Positions 36,194 to 47,900 of a stretch of 64,000 bases of DNA are shown here, piece after piece. Numbering within the stretch: position 1 is the first letter of the stretch; each line of letters starts with the position of its first letter. This DNA comes from Crotalaria pallida (Eukaryota > Streptophyta > Magnoliopsida > Fabales > Fabaceae): assembly GCA_037953625.1 (NCBI GenBank), contig CM075652.1:74305501-74369500 (forward strand), in the 5' to 3' direction. A model generated the notes under the pieces. That model saw only the letters and a list, made by a program, of their open reading frames with translations, did not search any database and was not told the origin of the DNA. Made by a program: the position numbers and the translations under genes.

Positions 36194-36784
36194 GACAACT
36201 GGTGGAATAGACAAGCGAAGCTATTATGTTACGAAAGATCATGAAGTAGATTTTAAACTAAACCATCTTAGTCATCTAGTCTTTTGATCCGAACCAATAT
36301 AGCCAAATGTTTCCGAATGAAGTTAACCTCTTAAAATATCAAGACTCTGTAGAAGGTCCGATCCTAATTTTTGTAATTCAAACCTTTATCACAGTTGGAT
36401 GTGATAACTATCTGCGAACACTTCAGCCATAGGAGGATTAGTTAAGGCTAGAGAGATTAACAACCACCAGGTTAGGACAAATTTTGTCGCCCCAACGGAA
36501 ATGTCTCTAGACGTTGACTATCCAGCTAAAGCCTAATAGTGATCGCTAACTCATCTTTGGGTTCATCTAACTTAAAGACATGTCGTATGATCTTTCTTAC
36601 GAAAGATCATATCTAAAAGGTATGATTCATTACTGATGGTCTGAATATTTGGACTGATCACCCTGATATTTCAAACTATTGAGTAACGAAGTCATACAAA
36701 TATCTTCTCATTCATACTCAAGAAACCTGTGTGTGCAATCCAAAAAGTCCTCCTGGAAAGCTAATTGAGAAAGGTTTCATCAGG
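36194..36784 (+). pseudogene. Element B gag-pol remnants
   Basis: Three short shreds appear in the correct order and strand. At 36194-36238, NWWN...KLL.YE matches the gag segment of element C (NWWNHTMKLLQYE). At about 36390-36410, SQLDVI resembles C's AQLDVI after the protease. At 36761-36784, LIEKGFIR resembles the start of the RT block. Everything between is scrambled or deleted. Only the first match is convincing alone; the order of all three supports descent from a Gypsy-type polyprotein. Confidence 0.55.
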
Positions 36785-36993
36785 GAAAAGTGTTGTGGAC
36801 CGTATTCTTCGTATGGCGTATTCCCTTAAAGGGAATTGTTTATGTTAAAGTTTGAACGACGAATCCTGATTGCTTAAGTTTGAAGACATCTCAGAATACT
36901 AATATCATATCATAAATCTTTTAAGTGGGGGAGAACCCAAAAATATACTTTAGTAAGAAAGGCCAAGCAAATTTCGGGGACGAAATTCCTTTT

Positions 36994-37007
36994 AAGTGGG
37001 GGAGTAG
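36994..37007 (+). other. Element B polypurine tract and 3' module
   Basis: AAGTGGGGGAGTAG immediately before the 3' LTR, preceded by TTTCGGGGACGAAATTCCTT, identical to element C. Confidence 0.88.
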
Positions 37008-40000
37008 TGTAACACCCCTAATTTTCGTCTTCCGAATAATGAGAAAAATAATAATAATGTTTGATATTAAATTCTTTCAAGTTTATATTTTAATTCTATT
37101 CCGTATTGATATACAAAATATAGGTAAAGATAATTTTTGGTAAGTGAATAACCAAAAACATGGGTATTGCATTTTGGTCCCTGAGCCAGGACCTAAATGT
37201 AATATTAAAAGGGTTTATGGGAAAAGAATTATTAAATTAATAATTTTCTAAAATTTACCAGTAGGTAACCGGTTAGAAAGGCTTTGTAACCGGTTACACG
37301 ATGAACTCAGGAAAACCCAGATAGTGGATCTTGATGAGTAATCAACCAATTTCACCACGAATTGCCACGAAACCCACTCGATTACCAGTGAGAGATACGT
37401 GTCGAGCTGCATGCTCATCAATTTCTCTATAAATATATGATTTGAGAGTCAAATTGAGGGTTCTTTGATGAAGTGTTGGTGTTGAAGCTGAGTTAGGGTT
37501 TCTATGTTATACTGTCAAATTCTCTCTGATCTTTGAGAGTCAAACCAAGTGAAATATACCATATTAAAGCTGAGTCTTCCAGCTTTGTATGGAGGTATGG
37601 AGGGTGAATTGAGAGTGAGTATTGAAGAAGTTGTTAGCTTTGGAAGATTGAGGAATCAGTCTGCCTAGAACCAGAAACCAGTTCGTGAGGCTCTCTTTAG
37701 GGCATGATCTTGGTAAGTACATGCACTCTTTAAGCCTCAAATTTGTCTCCAAAGCTAGTGCATGTTACCTAGTTTGAGTTCTGATGGTTTTCCCCAATTT
37801 CTTTGGCCCATTGATATGTCAAATATTCTGGTCTTTGAACCTTGTTGATGGAAATCGTGGCTGAAACAGAACATAGGAATTGTGAGGAAATTGTGGATTT
37901 TCTTCAAGTTCCAGTGTTGATCTTCATCAAACTCAACCTTGAGGTAAGGGAGAAGCTTTCTTTTTCTAGAATGGGAATAGATTTCATGGAATATTAGTTT
38001 GAGTCACCATGAGACTCACAAAGGGCATAGTGTATAGTGAATAAAGGCTTGGAGGCCACTAGACAATTTGATTCTGTCTGCAACAGATTTATGAATTACA
38101 TACAAGTGATATAGAAGCATTAATCGGGGATTACATGTATTGATATGAGCTATGTGTTAACAAGTGATGTTAATTGTGATTAAAATTAGTTATATGCAAT
38201 GTTGATGCTCTAAATGACATGTATGCAAGATTTAATGTGTTTCTGTGGCTGAGCAGAAATTACTCAAGGTATATGGGTGTATATGATCATTGAAATGAGT
38301 TAGAATTTAGTATTGAAAGGAAATGTTTGTAAAATCCTATTTTTCAGTGCACATACTGTCTAATCTAACCGGTTAGACGATATTCGTAACCGGTTAGATG
38401 CTGTGTAATTTTAAAAGAAAAATAAGCTTTTGGAAAGTTGGCAATGTGCTCCTATTCCTACTCAAAATCTAAACTCTGATTTCAATGAAGATCAATTTGA
38501 AAGCAGGTGATTAATTACTGCTGTCTTAGATTGTGGATTGAGCAATCAATACCTTGAGGTTTTGGCATAACTTAAGAGTTAAGCTATGCTTCATTGTTAA
38601 TAAATTGTGAATTTAGGCCTGTGAATGATGAGCACAAGATGTTTGAGGTATAAAGTAATGTGGAAACCTATTTAAGAACTGAGTAGAAACTTCAAGAAGA
38701 GGGATTTCTTGAATTTTCAATGGTGAAACAGTTTCAGATGAGTGACTCTAACCGGTTATCCTTAGATTGTAACCGGTTAGTATCTGAAATTGAAAATTTA
38801 AAGTGAAGTCTCTTAATGAAGAGGTGATTACCATTAGTTAAGTCTACTCAATTCAAGTTAAATAGCATGATTAAAGCTAATTGGAGCATACTTTATCATG
38901 CTAAAATTTATACCTCAAACTGATCATTCCAAGGGAATTACGAGACGTACCTAAATCACAATGGATAAATCAAAGATAAAAACCAACCTTGAAAGTGGTG
39001 CATTCATTCATGGAGATATGGAGAATAGGTTGGCAAGGAATAATTCTCATATTCTGGGAATGTGAGAAGGGTACTCCGGGAGTACCGAAATTGTAACCTA
39101 CTTGATGACACATTATAGATATGTGGCCAGTGTCCGGGACCTGGTTTTATGCGTTCTTGGAACGTAGGCGTTCTGGGAACGTGGTGCACACTCTGGGAGT
39201 TGTGTTTGTTTTCCAAGTACGGTTGGCCATTCGTTCTGGGAACGTTTGGTGGTGTTCTGGGAACACCGGGATATCATTTGCCAGATATCAAACATTGTTG
39301 GAGGCCTCGGTTGTGGATGGAAGCATGCATCATGCCACTTGCATTACAAGATTGAGAATAATAAAAAGAGGCGTGCTCATATGTATTTGCATTCTGTTTG
39401 ATACTTGAATAATTGTGATTGTTATTACTACTTTTCTTATGTCTATCTCATTCGATTATGCAAATGGATATGCTTACTCCCGTGCCCTTGTAGGTTAGGG
39501 ACCAACATTGTAACATCCTCACTGATGAGTAAGGGTAGAAGACCCATAAGGAGTATTTGAGAACAGAGGAAAAAGGGATTATCGGTTTCGTGCACAGCAG
39601 TCGGAAATCAAATGGAACAAATGGTGGAACCAAGATCCCGGATCAGCTCTAGGACATTTCTGTGATAGTTCCTAGATTATATTTTGAAATCGGTGCTCCA
39701 AGATGACATTTTAAGTTCCTTTGCACGATCATCTTATTTTAATTACACAAAAATATTAGTTGAAACCCCTTTTCAATGATCAATATATTACTACGAGCTG
39801 ATCTCGATATTTTACCGCCAACTCTGATTTTATCAAGTACCTTACAATTTTGCATATCTCCACTTTTACTTCGAACTCTGTTTAACCTCAACGGTGGAGT
39901 TAAGCTTTCATAAAAAGCAAAATCTTTGGCATTGAAATCTTTAGAACGACAATAAGAATACATTTTAAACATACTTAACTATTTTCAATTATGAAGGTTA

Positions 40001-40015
40001 TGATAGAGCGTTACA
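37008..40015 (+). repeat. Element B 3' LTR
   Basis: 3008 bp, the partner of 18369-21374, with the same three AACCGGTT pairs (37267/37288, 38367/38388, 38750/38771). Followed by target-site copy GTTTC at 40016-40020. Confidence 0.92.
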
Positions 40016-40020
40016 GTTTC

Positions 40021-40185
40021 ATCGGACGTAGCTAATAATGCCTCTCAAGAAATAGTGCTTCATATCTTACACCTTCAAAAAGGCCAATTGAAGACACATC
40101 TATAAATATCAGCGAAGTAATTGATAAGGAGTTTAATATGTCTTCAACCAAGGGAAAGAAAGGAATCAAAATTGAGCGGACATGA
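40021..40185 (+). pseudogene. Helitron RPA70-like gene, 3' end
   Basis: The tail of exon 11 after element B. It reads SSDVANNASQ in one frame and then, after a one-base shift near 40047, ASYLTPSKRPIED...KGIKIERT with a stop at 40183-40185. The TPSKRPIED-type lysine-rich tail is typical of Helitron RPA proteins (from memory). With the frameshift this adds a fourth independent lesion to the gene. Confidence 0.75.
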
Positions 40186-41198
40186 TGGCTCCTAACCTTG
40201 CAAAAAATTGGCTCTAAGTAGTTTGGATTATGAATGTTTATTAAATAAGGTTGTGTTAAACTTTTTTTTTCTCTCTATTGGACTCATTTCTGTTACCAAT
40301 GACTGAATAATGTTCCAAATGTACACGTGGATCTCAAAAGTGATTTATCTCATACATGAGATTTCACCTTTATCTTTTATCGAAAAACTCAATTTTGTTT
40401 TGACCTTTTCTACTCTTTATTGTTTATTTCTCATTATAACTCTTTATGCACCAACCATTCATTTTCATGAAAAACCATTTAATCCTTTTGTTATCATATT
40501 TTGTGGGTCTTTCTTCCATTTACTTATACCGAGAAAAGGAGGATAATAACTATTTTAAATACTATAATACAAGAATCAATCCAAATTTTTGATTAGTTGA
40601 TTAATTCCTGATTGGTTTATCTTAATAACTATAAAATCCTTATTAGATAAGAACTCTTACAAAAATTATCAACTCAATAACTAATTTTAAAATCCTAACT
40701 TACCGTTTTATATTTATTACCTAAGTATAAAATCCTACTATAATCAATAAGATATAGAGATTAATTTTACCCATCTCAATCACATATATTTTTTGTTAAA
40801 TGGTACCTTTTTTTTTGGGTTGCATAAAGGGTCTAAGAGCCCAAAATCAAAAGAAAGAAAAAAATTTATCCCACCTCAAAGTGTTCAAATTCATTCTTCC
40901 TTTCTTCCCCTATAGACATTCAGCAATGTCTTATGATATACTCATTCTACTTGCTATCTGTTTCAAATCACATTGATTAATGTCAATGGCCCCTCGAAGA
41001 GCCACTAATACAAATCAAATAGAGATGAGTAAATTGAAATAAAATTAATATTCTAACCAATCGACTTAGTCATCAGCTTAACAATCAGAAAATTCAAATT
41101 TCAAATAAAGGTAATATTCTTACATGATTCTGTTTCAAATCTCAAATATGATAAACTAATACTGATTCCTATAAATCAATCATCAATCAATCAATCAA
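40186..41198. other. Helitron internal non-coding DNA
   Basis: AT-rich sequence with no gene. It ends with an (AATC)n microsatellite of about five units at 41180-41200, directly abutting a second Helitron-like 5' start. Confidence 0.55.
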
Positions 41199-41619
41199 TC
41201 AATTATATATTATAAAAAGAGAATACCTTCAAGACAATAATTGATGAGGTGTCACTTCCTCTTAATTTTGCCCAATTTTTTATTAAAAAATTAATTCAAA
41301 ATTCAAACAAAATACGTTACTTGTGCATGAGATCAATTTAAACTGTTAAATAAGACATCTTCTTACTCTCCAATTTTGAAAACCAACTTGATAAGATCAA
41401 TTTAAACTGTCCATGAGATACTATCAATTTAAACTGTGCAACTAACTTGATAAGATCAATTTAAAATCAATTTAAAATATGTAACTAACTTGATAAGATC
41501 AATTTAAAATCAATTTAAAATTAATTCAAAATTCAAATAAGATACGTTACATACCCGTGCATGAGATCAATTTAAACTGTTAAATAAGCACTACTACAGA
41601 ATTGCAAAAAAGTTCTGAG

Positions 41620-41870
41620 ATATTAATCCCAGTTCTGTCCGGAACTGGGATTAATAGATAAATGATAGTTAAAAAATACCATGAATTTATTGATCCCGGT
41701 TATAAAAAAAACGGAACCGGGATCAATATTATAACATAAATAATTTTTTTATTTTTAAAAATTAAAAATCACACCAAACTTATTTATTCCATTGCTTTAC
41801 TTCAACTGGGATGAATAATAAAAACCGGAAACGGGATCAATATTGTAAAATAAATATTTTCTCGTTTCAT
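41620..41870. repeat. CACTA left subterminal motif array
   Basis: Repeated GGAACTGGGATTAAT, GATCCCGGTT and GGAACCGGGATCAATATT motifs in both orientations, counterpart of the array at 46240-46510. Confidence 0.7.
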
Positions 41871-42480
41871 CCTCAGATCCCCAAACCCAGCAAACCCAGA
41901 CACTTAGAGAGTTAGAGTTAGGGTTAGCTCCATTTATGGCCATCGCAGACGGAGAAGAGCACCGGAGGGCAGAGGAAACTCTTTTGGCCTCTCTCTCTCA
42001 AATCAAATCTCTCTCTCAAATCCCCTCTCTCGCCACCGTCCCTTCGCTCCAGCCACCGTCCCTTTGAAGCTCTCTCTTCGCCCCTCACTCCCTCTGAAGC
42101 TCTCTCTCACCGTCCCTTCGCTCTCTCTCTCTCTTTGAATTCGAAGCTCCAGCCGCCGTACGCTCCAACCGTCCCGCCACTGTCAGCTCCTCTCTCCCGC
42201 CGGCGGATCCCCTCTGCTTCGAATCTGCGTTGGTGATCTTAGCATCGCAAAAATCAAACCCCTGAGGACTGAGATTCGAGATCGAACTCATCACCTCCAG
42301 AAATCGTGAACACAGATTTGGACGAAACCCTTTGAATCACGACTACTTCTCCTCACAACCTTTGGCAGCAACCATCATTTCTCCCCGTCAACCTCGGTAG
42401 TGCAAAACATATCTGTGGGTCTGGAAACCAATTGCAAGAATCTCAGCTTGACTAAATTTATGCAGGTATCCCTTTAATCC
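41871..42480 (+). other. Captured leader-like segment in the CACTA element
   Basis: CT-rich, with AGGGTTAG and (CT)n runs and an ATG at 41936 opening a 44-codon frame (MAIADGEEHRRAEETLLAS...). It looks like a plant 5' leader and first exon, ending in CAG|GTATCC near 42470. The parent gene is not recognised. Confidence 0.35.
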
Positions 42481-44364
42481 CTGTCTTTCTTGAGCTTCAT
42501 TACATACTCATTGGTGGATTATTACATGAAATTGGTGATGTTTGAGAACCTGTGATTTAGATTTATGTTAATATCATGTTGCTTGGATTAAACTGAATTT
42601 TTTAAGTAATTTTTTTCTTTTGTAATTCCTCAGTTTTAAACTATATGACGTCTTGTCATTGTAAAAGGTTATAGCAGTACAGTTTAAACATAGAGTAATA
42701 TAAGATTAGCATCTACTTCACAATAATTGCCATGTATGTGTCTATGTCAGACATTTTTGGACACTCCAAACTATATTCTATAAAATTTTATATCTCTTTT
42801 TCCATTTGTGTCTTGTGCTGTATCCATGTTTCCTTAGCAACCATATATTTTTTCATCTGTGGGTGGGGTGGACAAAAGTTAAAAAGTTTCAGCTGAGGAT
42901 TTAATTATAACTGACTGTTCCTAGGTAAGGATTTATCAATGTCTGCATATGCGTATGAGTAACATTTTAAAGTGAGTTTGCACTGTGGCTTCTTAGAATT
43001 TAATTTAGAAAGAGGATCTGAATCCTGGGACAATAGTATACTTATGTTTTCTGAAGCTTCATAGAATATTCCTGTTGATTCTTATAGTGTTCTGTTGTGG
43101 CAACCTTTGGTTGTTTATGAATTCTAGGATGTCGGATCTCAAATACTGAACTGGTATGCCATATGAAGGGATTCCTGCCTGTTCCAAATGATCTTGTGTT
43201 CTGGATTTTTTGTCAACCGATTTTTATGTTTCAATTTGAATACTATTTTTATTCTCATTATTGTGATTTAATAAGATAAAATGGTTGGTGTTCAGGCAAT
43301 TCAGCACATCATTCACCTTTGATGTGTTAACGATAATTTGACTCTTAAATAAAGTAAAACTACAATTGAATATATATTACTAATCCATCATACCCAATAA
43401 ACAAATGTACTGCTTTCATATTCATGATTCATATTTATGGCCATTAAAAACTACACCTGTCTAAACACTGAAACATTTTTCAAATTTATTTGCATTCTTC
43501 ACCAATATTGCTACTACGTTGTTATGGCAATTGTAGTATATGGATACCTTTTATTGATTCATAATGCCTTTATGAACCCATTATTGCTATGAGAAATTTT
43601 TGAATCTTGATGTTATCTTGATGAGAAATTGTAGTATAGGGACATGTTATGTTCTAGATCTGCTACTTTGACATATTTGCGTACCTTCATGTATAGGTAT
43701 GATGATCTTGTGACAGGTTTGCTTTGGCATAGCATACTCTGAATGATAGCATGTTTAGAAATTATAGGCATCTAGCTTCATGTGATAATGTTTTCTTAAA
43801 AAAGTATCTTATTTGCATTGATTTTGGAAATATTAGCAACTTGTACTCAAAGATAATTTCTTAATTGATTATTATTTCCTCATTTGTTTGTGGCTTACCT
43901 TTTCAGTTTGTTTGTTGAGTATTTACTTTTTCTGTCTTTTGTGAAGCATATGCAAAATAAAGCTTTGTTCCTTCTGTAACAAGCACACTTTCCTTCTCTC
44001 AAGTTCAAAGAAACAAAAAATTTGGATAACAGTTGAGAAGTTGCCCTCAAACTATTATATTTGCTGTTTCACTACTTCTTCTGAGTGATTATACAATTCT
44101 AAGGAGTTTCCATTGTCTTCGTGTTAGTTTCATTTGACAATGTCAGTTATCTTTGTGTCATTTTAATTTGATAGTAATATCCATCTTTATTCCAAAGAGA
44201 TAGGTTGACTTTAATTTTTCAGAAAGATGCACTTATTATATTTTATCATTCATGGGTGCAACGTTTTAACTTTTGCTTTTACATGTTGCCTGCTGCACCT
44301 ATGATTTTCAAAAGTGTATATATCTCTAATTTTTATGCTAAATTGTACTTGTATGTCCCTGAAG
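42481..44364. other. Intron-like T-rich DNA inside the CACTA element
   Basis: T-rich, no coding potential, bounded by plausible splice sites (GT near 42470 and AG at 44363-44364). Nothing else recognised. Confidence 0.4.
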
Positions 44365-44417
44365 GTGATTGTAGAGAAGGCTGAAAGAAGTGACATCCCA
44401 AGTATTGACAAGAAGAA
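44365..44417 (+). pseudogene. ATG8: Captured ATG8 exon
   Basis: The 53-bp exon is bounded by AG at 44363-44364 and GTAAG at 44418. It reads VIVEKAERSDIPSIDKK(K), matching the autophagy ubiquitin-like protein ATG8, where this segment is almost invariant (recognised from memory). ATG8 is conjugated to lipid on autophagosome membranes. Only this exon is present; the expected next residues (YLVPADL) are absent. The next plausible exon (44768) instead reads YLKEDKPHG and joins in phase, so a transcript of the element could encode a chimeric peptide. Confidence 0.8.
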
Positions 44418-44767
44418 GTAAGATTTTGTATGTATTACCCTTCTATTACTGAAAATGTCACTTTAGTTACTTCTCCTCCAGAATGTAATTCAAAAGCAAG
44501 CTTACACCAATGAACATATTTTTTTTTCTATTGTTGGACTAACCGTTGTGCTTTCATGCGTATACAATTTGGGTGAAATTGTTTCATACTTCATTCAGTT
44601 GTATTAGAATCAATCTACAATATACTATTCTTGTTCACAAAGAATTAGCTTTTTGTTGTATTCATATTCTTGATACCAAGCTTTTTTGTTTTTGTATAAA
44701 ATAAGTTGTTTTATAAGCTCTTTTAAATGATGGAACTGACTATGATATGTTACTAATATCCATCTAG

Positions 44768-44846
44768 ATATTTGAAGGAGGATAAACCACATGGTTCAGC
44801 AGGTGGCCTTAACTACTTCAGAGATATTATCATGGAAGACAGTCCG
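44768..44846 (+). pseudogene. Second captured exon-like segment in the CACTA element
   Basis: Bounded by AG at 44766-44767 and GT at 44847. One phase reads YLKEDKPHGSAGGLNYFRDI and then IMEDSP without a stop. The parent gene is not recognised. The phase matches the ATG8 exon upstream. Confidence 0.4.
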
Positions 44847-45679
44847 GTTAGAAACACTTTTCTGATGACTGTTTTTACTATACACATTGTTTTGTGTATT
44901 AAATTTGAAATGCTTTATTTCCATGTTCTAACAGATAGGCTACATTTTGATTGCAGTCACAGATATTTTTGGTTAATTGTCATGTTTGCTGCAGTAAATG
45001 CTTTATTTCCATGTTCTAACAGATAGGCATACTTTGATATTATGGCTAATTTGAGTACTGATTAGCTAGAGTTTTCTACTCTGCTTGCCTGGGGACTTAG
45101 CTTGGTGTTTCCTTTCCAGTACTATGTACTTGTAATATAGTATTGCACTTTTACGTTGTCTTCTACATGCATGTTTATATTCATTGTCTTGTTATGTTGT
45201 TTCTAATTTATAAATCATGCAAGTGTGCAACTTTGGAACTCCTATCTAGCTTTGGATTGATCCTGATATTGGATTAGCTAAAAGCTTAGTTTGAGTCATT
45301 TGGCTATTAAAATAATTTTATCAAGAGGAGGCTGAATGCTTTTTTGTTTACTGAACAACTAGAATTTTTGAACTAGTCCAAGCACACATGCAGTGCAAAT
45401 ATAGAGAGACATTGTTGATGCAGCACTAAGCTTTGTATATTGGAGCAAAATGTTAGTGTTTTATATTGGTGTATGGCCCTGTTATGTTAGTGTTTTCTTA
45501 TACTCTTGCCAAACCTTTGTTATTTAGTTGTAGATTTCTTAACTTGTATGAGTTTTATAATCTATATTATTTTACGATTGGGTTACTCTATACGAATTAC
45601 AAGTTATTCAATATTGAAATGATTCATTTTTTTTCTGTTTTTTTTTTGTTGCCTTTCCATTATGTTTTCATATTTTTAG

Positions 45680-45840
45680 GTTTAATTTTTCAAAACGATC
45701 AGATAGATTAAAAGAGCAGGAGGATCAAAAAGGAACACTGGATTCCATTTGGTACAAAGCTACAGAGTTGTGTCAATCTAGTCAGCTCAGGACTTTTATT
45801 GGGAAGCAGGGGAAGTTGTGTTCTCTTAGTGTTGATCGCA
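45680..45840 (+). pseudogene. Third captured exon-like segment in the CACTA element
   Basis: Bounded by AG at 45678-45679 and GTAAT at 45841. The open phase reads FNFSKRSDRLKEQEDQKG and continues with LDSIWYKATELCQSSQLRT and GKQGKLCSLSVDR. A resemblance to the C-terminal region of STICHEL-like DNA polymerase III gamma/tau-related proteins is suspected from memory only. Confidence 0.4.
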
Positions 45841-46239
45841 GTAATTTCTTCTTTATGATTCTGCCCTGCTACTCATTTTCAATCATTTCAAAAATTTCTA
45901 GCATCATAGTATAGTAGCTCCCCACTGATATGTTCAGTATTTTTGTTTTAGGGCACCATATATATTTTTGAATGTGACTATGTAGCATCTATATGATCGA
46001 GTAGCATCTATATGATCGAGCTTGTTTAACCTTTTGTATGTATGGAGCCATTTGTATTGGTTTGGGAGTTATCTATCTTAAATGTGTATTGACATTCACG
46101 TTTCTAATCTATATAATTATGGCATTTATTTGTTGCAAAAAAAAATGTTGACAATTTATTTAAATATATGGATATAGCAAATATTATAAATTAAATATAT
46201 ATATATATATATATATACACACACCTCAACAGCGATCAT

Positions 46240-46510
46240 ATATACTAAAGATCCCAGTTGATTTTAAAAAACTCAACAGTGATAATATATACTAAAGATC
46301 CCGGTTCATTATAAAAAACTCAACAGTGATCATATTTGCTATTGATCCCGGTTCCTTGTTTTTTATTGATCTCGGTTCCTTGTTTTTTATTGATCTCGGT
46401 TCCGTGTTTTCTAAAACAACTAGATCATAAAAATCAGACTTGTTATACCAAGGGATACAATCCCAGTTCGGAACCGGGATCAATAGGCATGTGGAACCGG
46501 GATCTTTTAG
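46240..46510. repeat. CACTA right subterminal motif array
   Basis: At least six GATCCCGGTT or GATCTCGGTTCC variants and their reverse complements, ending 16 bp from the terminus. Preceded by a (TA)n run at 46196-46217. Confidence 0.75.
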
Positions 46511-47900
46511 CTATTCTGTTGTAGTGAATGCATCTTCTTACTCCTATCACGGTGGTCCCTCATTTTTTAAACTTTACACGAAATAAAATCAATTTAAACT
46601 TTTCAACCAACTTGATAAGATCAATTTAAATAGTAGATCACACGAGTTCAATTTATTGTCATTCAAATAAAAAGAGAATACCTTCAAGACAATAATTGAT
46701 GAGGTGCCACTTCCTCATATTTTTGCCTAATTTTGTATTAAAAAATTAATTCAAAATTCGAATAAAATACGTTACCCGTGCATGAGATCAATTTAAACTG
46801 TTAAATAAGGCATCTTCTTACTCTCCAATTTTGAAGACTAACTTGATAAGATCAATTTAAACTGTGCATGAGATAGAATCAATTTAAACTATGCAACTAA
46901 CTTGATAAAATCAATTTAAAATAACAGCAACTAACTTGATAAGATCAATTTAAAATCAATTTAAAATTAACTCAAAATTCAAAAAAGATACGTTACCCGT
47001 GCATGAGATCATTTTTAACTGCTAAATAAGGCATGTTCTTACTCCTATCACGGTGGTCCCTCAGTTTTTAAATTGTACACGATATAAAATCAATTTAAAC
47101 TTTTCAACCAACTTGATAAGATCAATTTAAATAGTAGATCACACGAGTTCAATTTATTGTTTTTCAAATATAAAGAGAATACCTTCAAGGCAATAATTTA
47201 TGAGGTGTCACTTCCTCATAATTTTGCCCAATTTTTTATTAAAAAATTAATTCAAAATTCAAATAAAATACGTTATCCATGCATGAGATCAATTTAAATT
47301 GTTAAATAAGGCATCTTCTTACTCTCCAATTTTGAAAATCATCTTGATAAGATAAATTCAAACTGTGCATGGGATAGAATCAATTTAAACAAGGCAACTA
47401 ACTTGATAAGATCAATTTAAAATCAATTTAAAGAACAACAACTAACTTGATAAGATCAATTTAAAATCAATCAAAAAAATTAACCCGTGCATGAGATCAA
47501 TTTGAACTATTAAATAAGGCATCTTCTTACTCCTATCACGGTGGAACCTCATTTTTTAAACTGTACACGAAATTAAATCAATTTAAACTTTTCAACCAAC
47601 TTGATAAGATCAATTTAAATTGTAGATCACACGAGTTCAATTTATTGTTTTTCAAATAAAAAGAGAATACCTTCCGGGCAATAATTTATGAGGTGTCACT
47701 TCCTCATAATTTTGCCCAATTTTTTTATTAAAAAATTAATTCTAAATTCAAATAAAATACGTTACTCGTGCATAAGATCAATTTAAACTGTTAAATAAGG
47801 GATCTTTTTACTCTCCACTTTTGAAAACCAACTTGATAAAATCAATTTAAACTGTCCATGAGATACTATCAATTTAAACTGTGCAAATAACTTGATAAGA

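Larger units (their letters stand above)
18369..40015 (+). mobile_element. Element B: non-autonomous Ty3/Gypsy-type LTR retrotransposon with antisense ORF
   Basis: LTRs of about 3.0 kb start TGTAACACCCC and end TTACA, flanked by the 5-bp duplication GTTTC (18364-18368 and 40016-40020). The primer site is TGGTATCAGAGC and the polypurine module AAGTGGGGGAGTAG. Without the nested element C (11,780 bp plus 5 bp) it was about 9.86 kb. The coding strand keeps only shreds of gag, protease and reverse transcriptase (36194-36784). The opposite strand carried one complete 428-codon ORF. The ends, primer site and 3' module match those of the autonomous-type element C, which suggests mobilisation by C-like elements. 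Confidence 0.9.
41589..46526. mobile_element. Non-autonomous CACTA (En/Spm) transposon with captured exons
   Basis: 4938 bp with imperfect terminal inverted repeats: CACTACTACAGAATTGC at the left, and CACTACAACAGAATAGC read inwards from the right. The 3-bp target site is AAG at the left and AAT at the right (one change). Removing it restores the Helitron repeat TAAATAAGGCATCTTC apart from that base. Subterminal GATCCCGGTT/AACCGGGATC motifs in both orientations near both ends are typical transposase-binding arrays. No transposase was seen; instead, host-gene pieces lie inside, including an ATG8 exon. Confidence 0.88.
41199..47898 (+). repeat. Tandem copies (about 0.5 kb) of the Helitron 5' region
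   Basis: TCAATTATATATTATAAAAA at 41199 repeats the Helitron start at 4018. The segment AAAGAGAATACCTTC recurs at about 41215, 46671, 47172 and 47660. Units are therefore near 490-520 bp once the CACTA insertion is removed. Each carries AATTCAAAATTCAAATAAAA, GATACGTTACCCGTGCATGA and CTTGATAAGATCAATTTAAA blocks. The last unit is cut at about 47898, where the helicase fragment begins. Confidence 0.75.

Noticed and set aside
41589..46526. Treating the CACTA interior as a complete host gene
   Set aside because: Only isolated exon-sized segments from apparently different genes are open; no full-length protein can be modelled.
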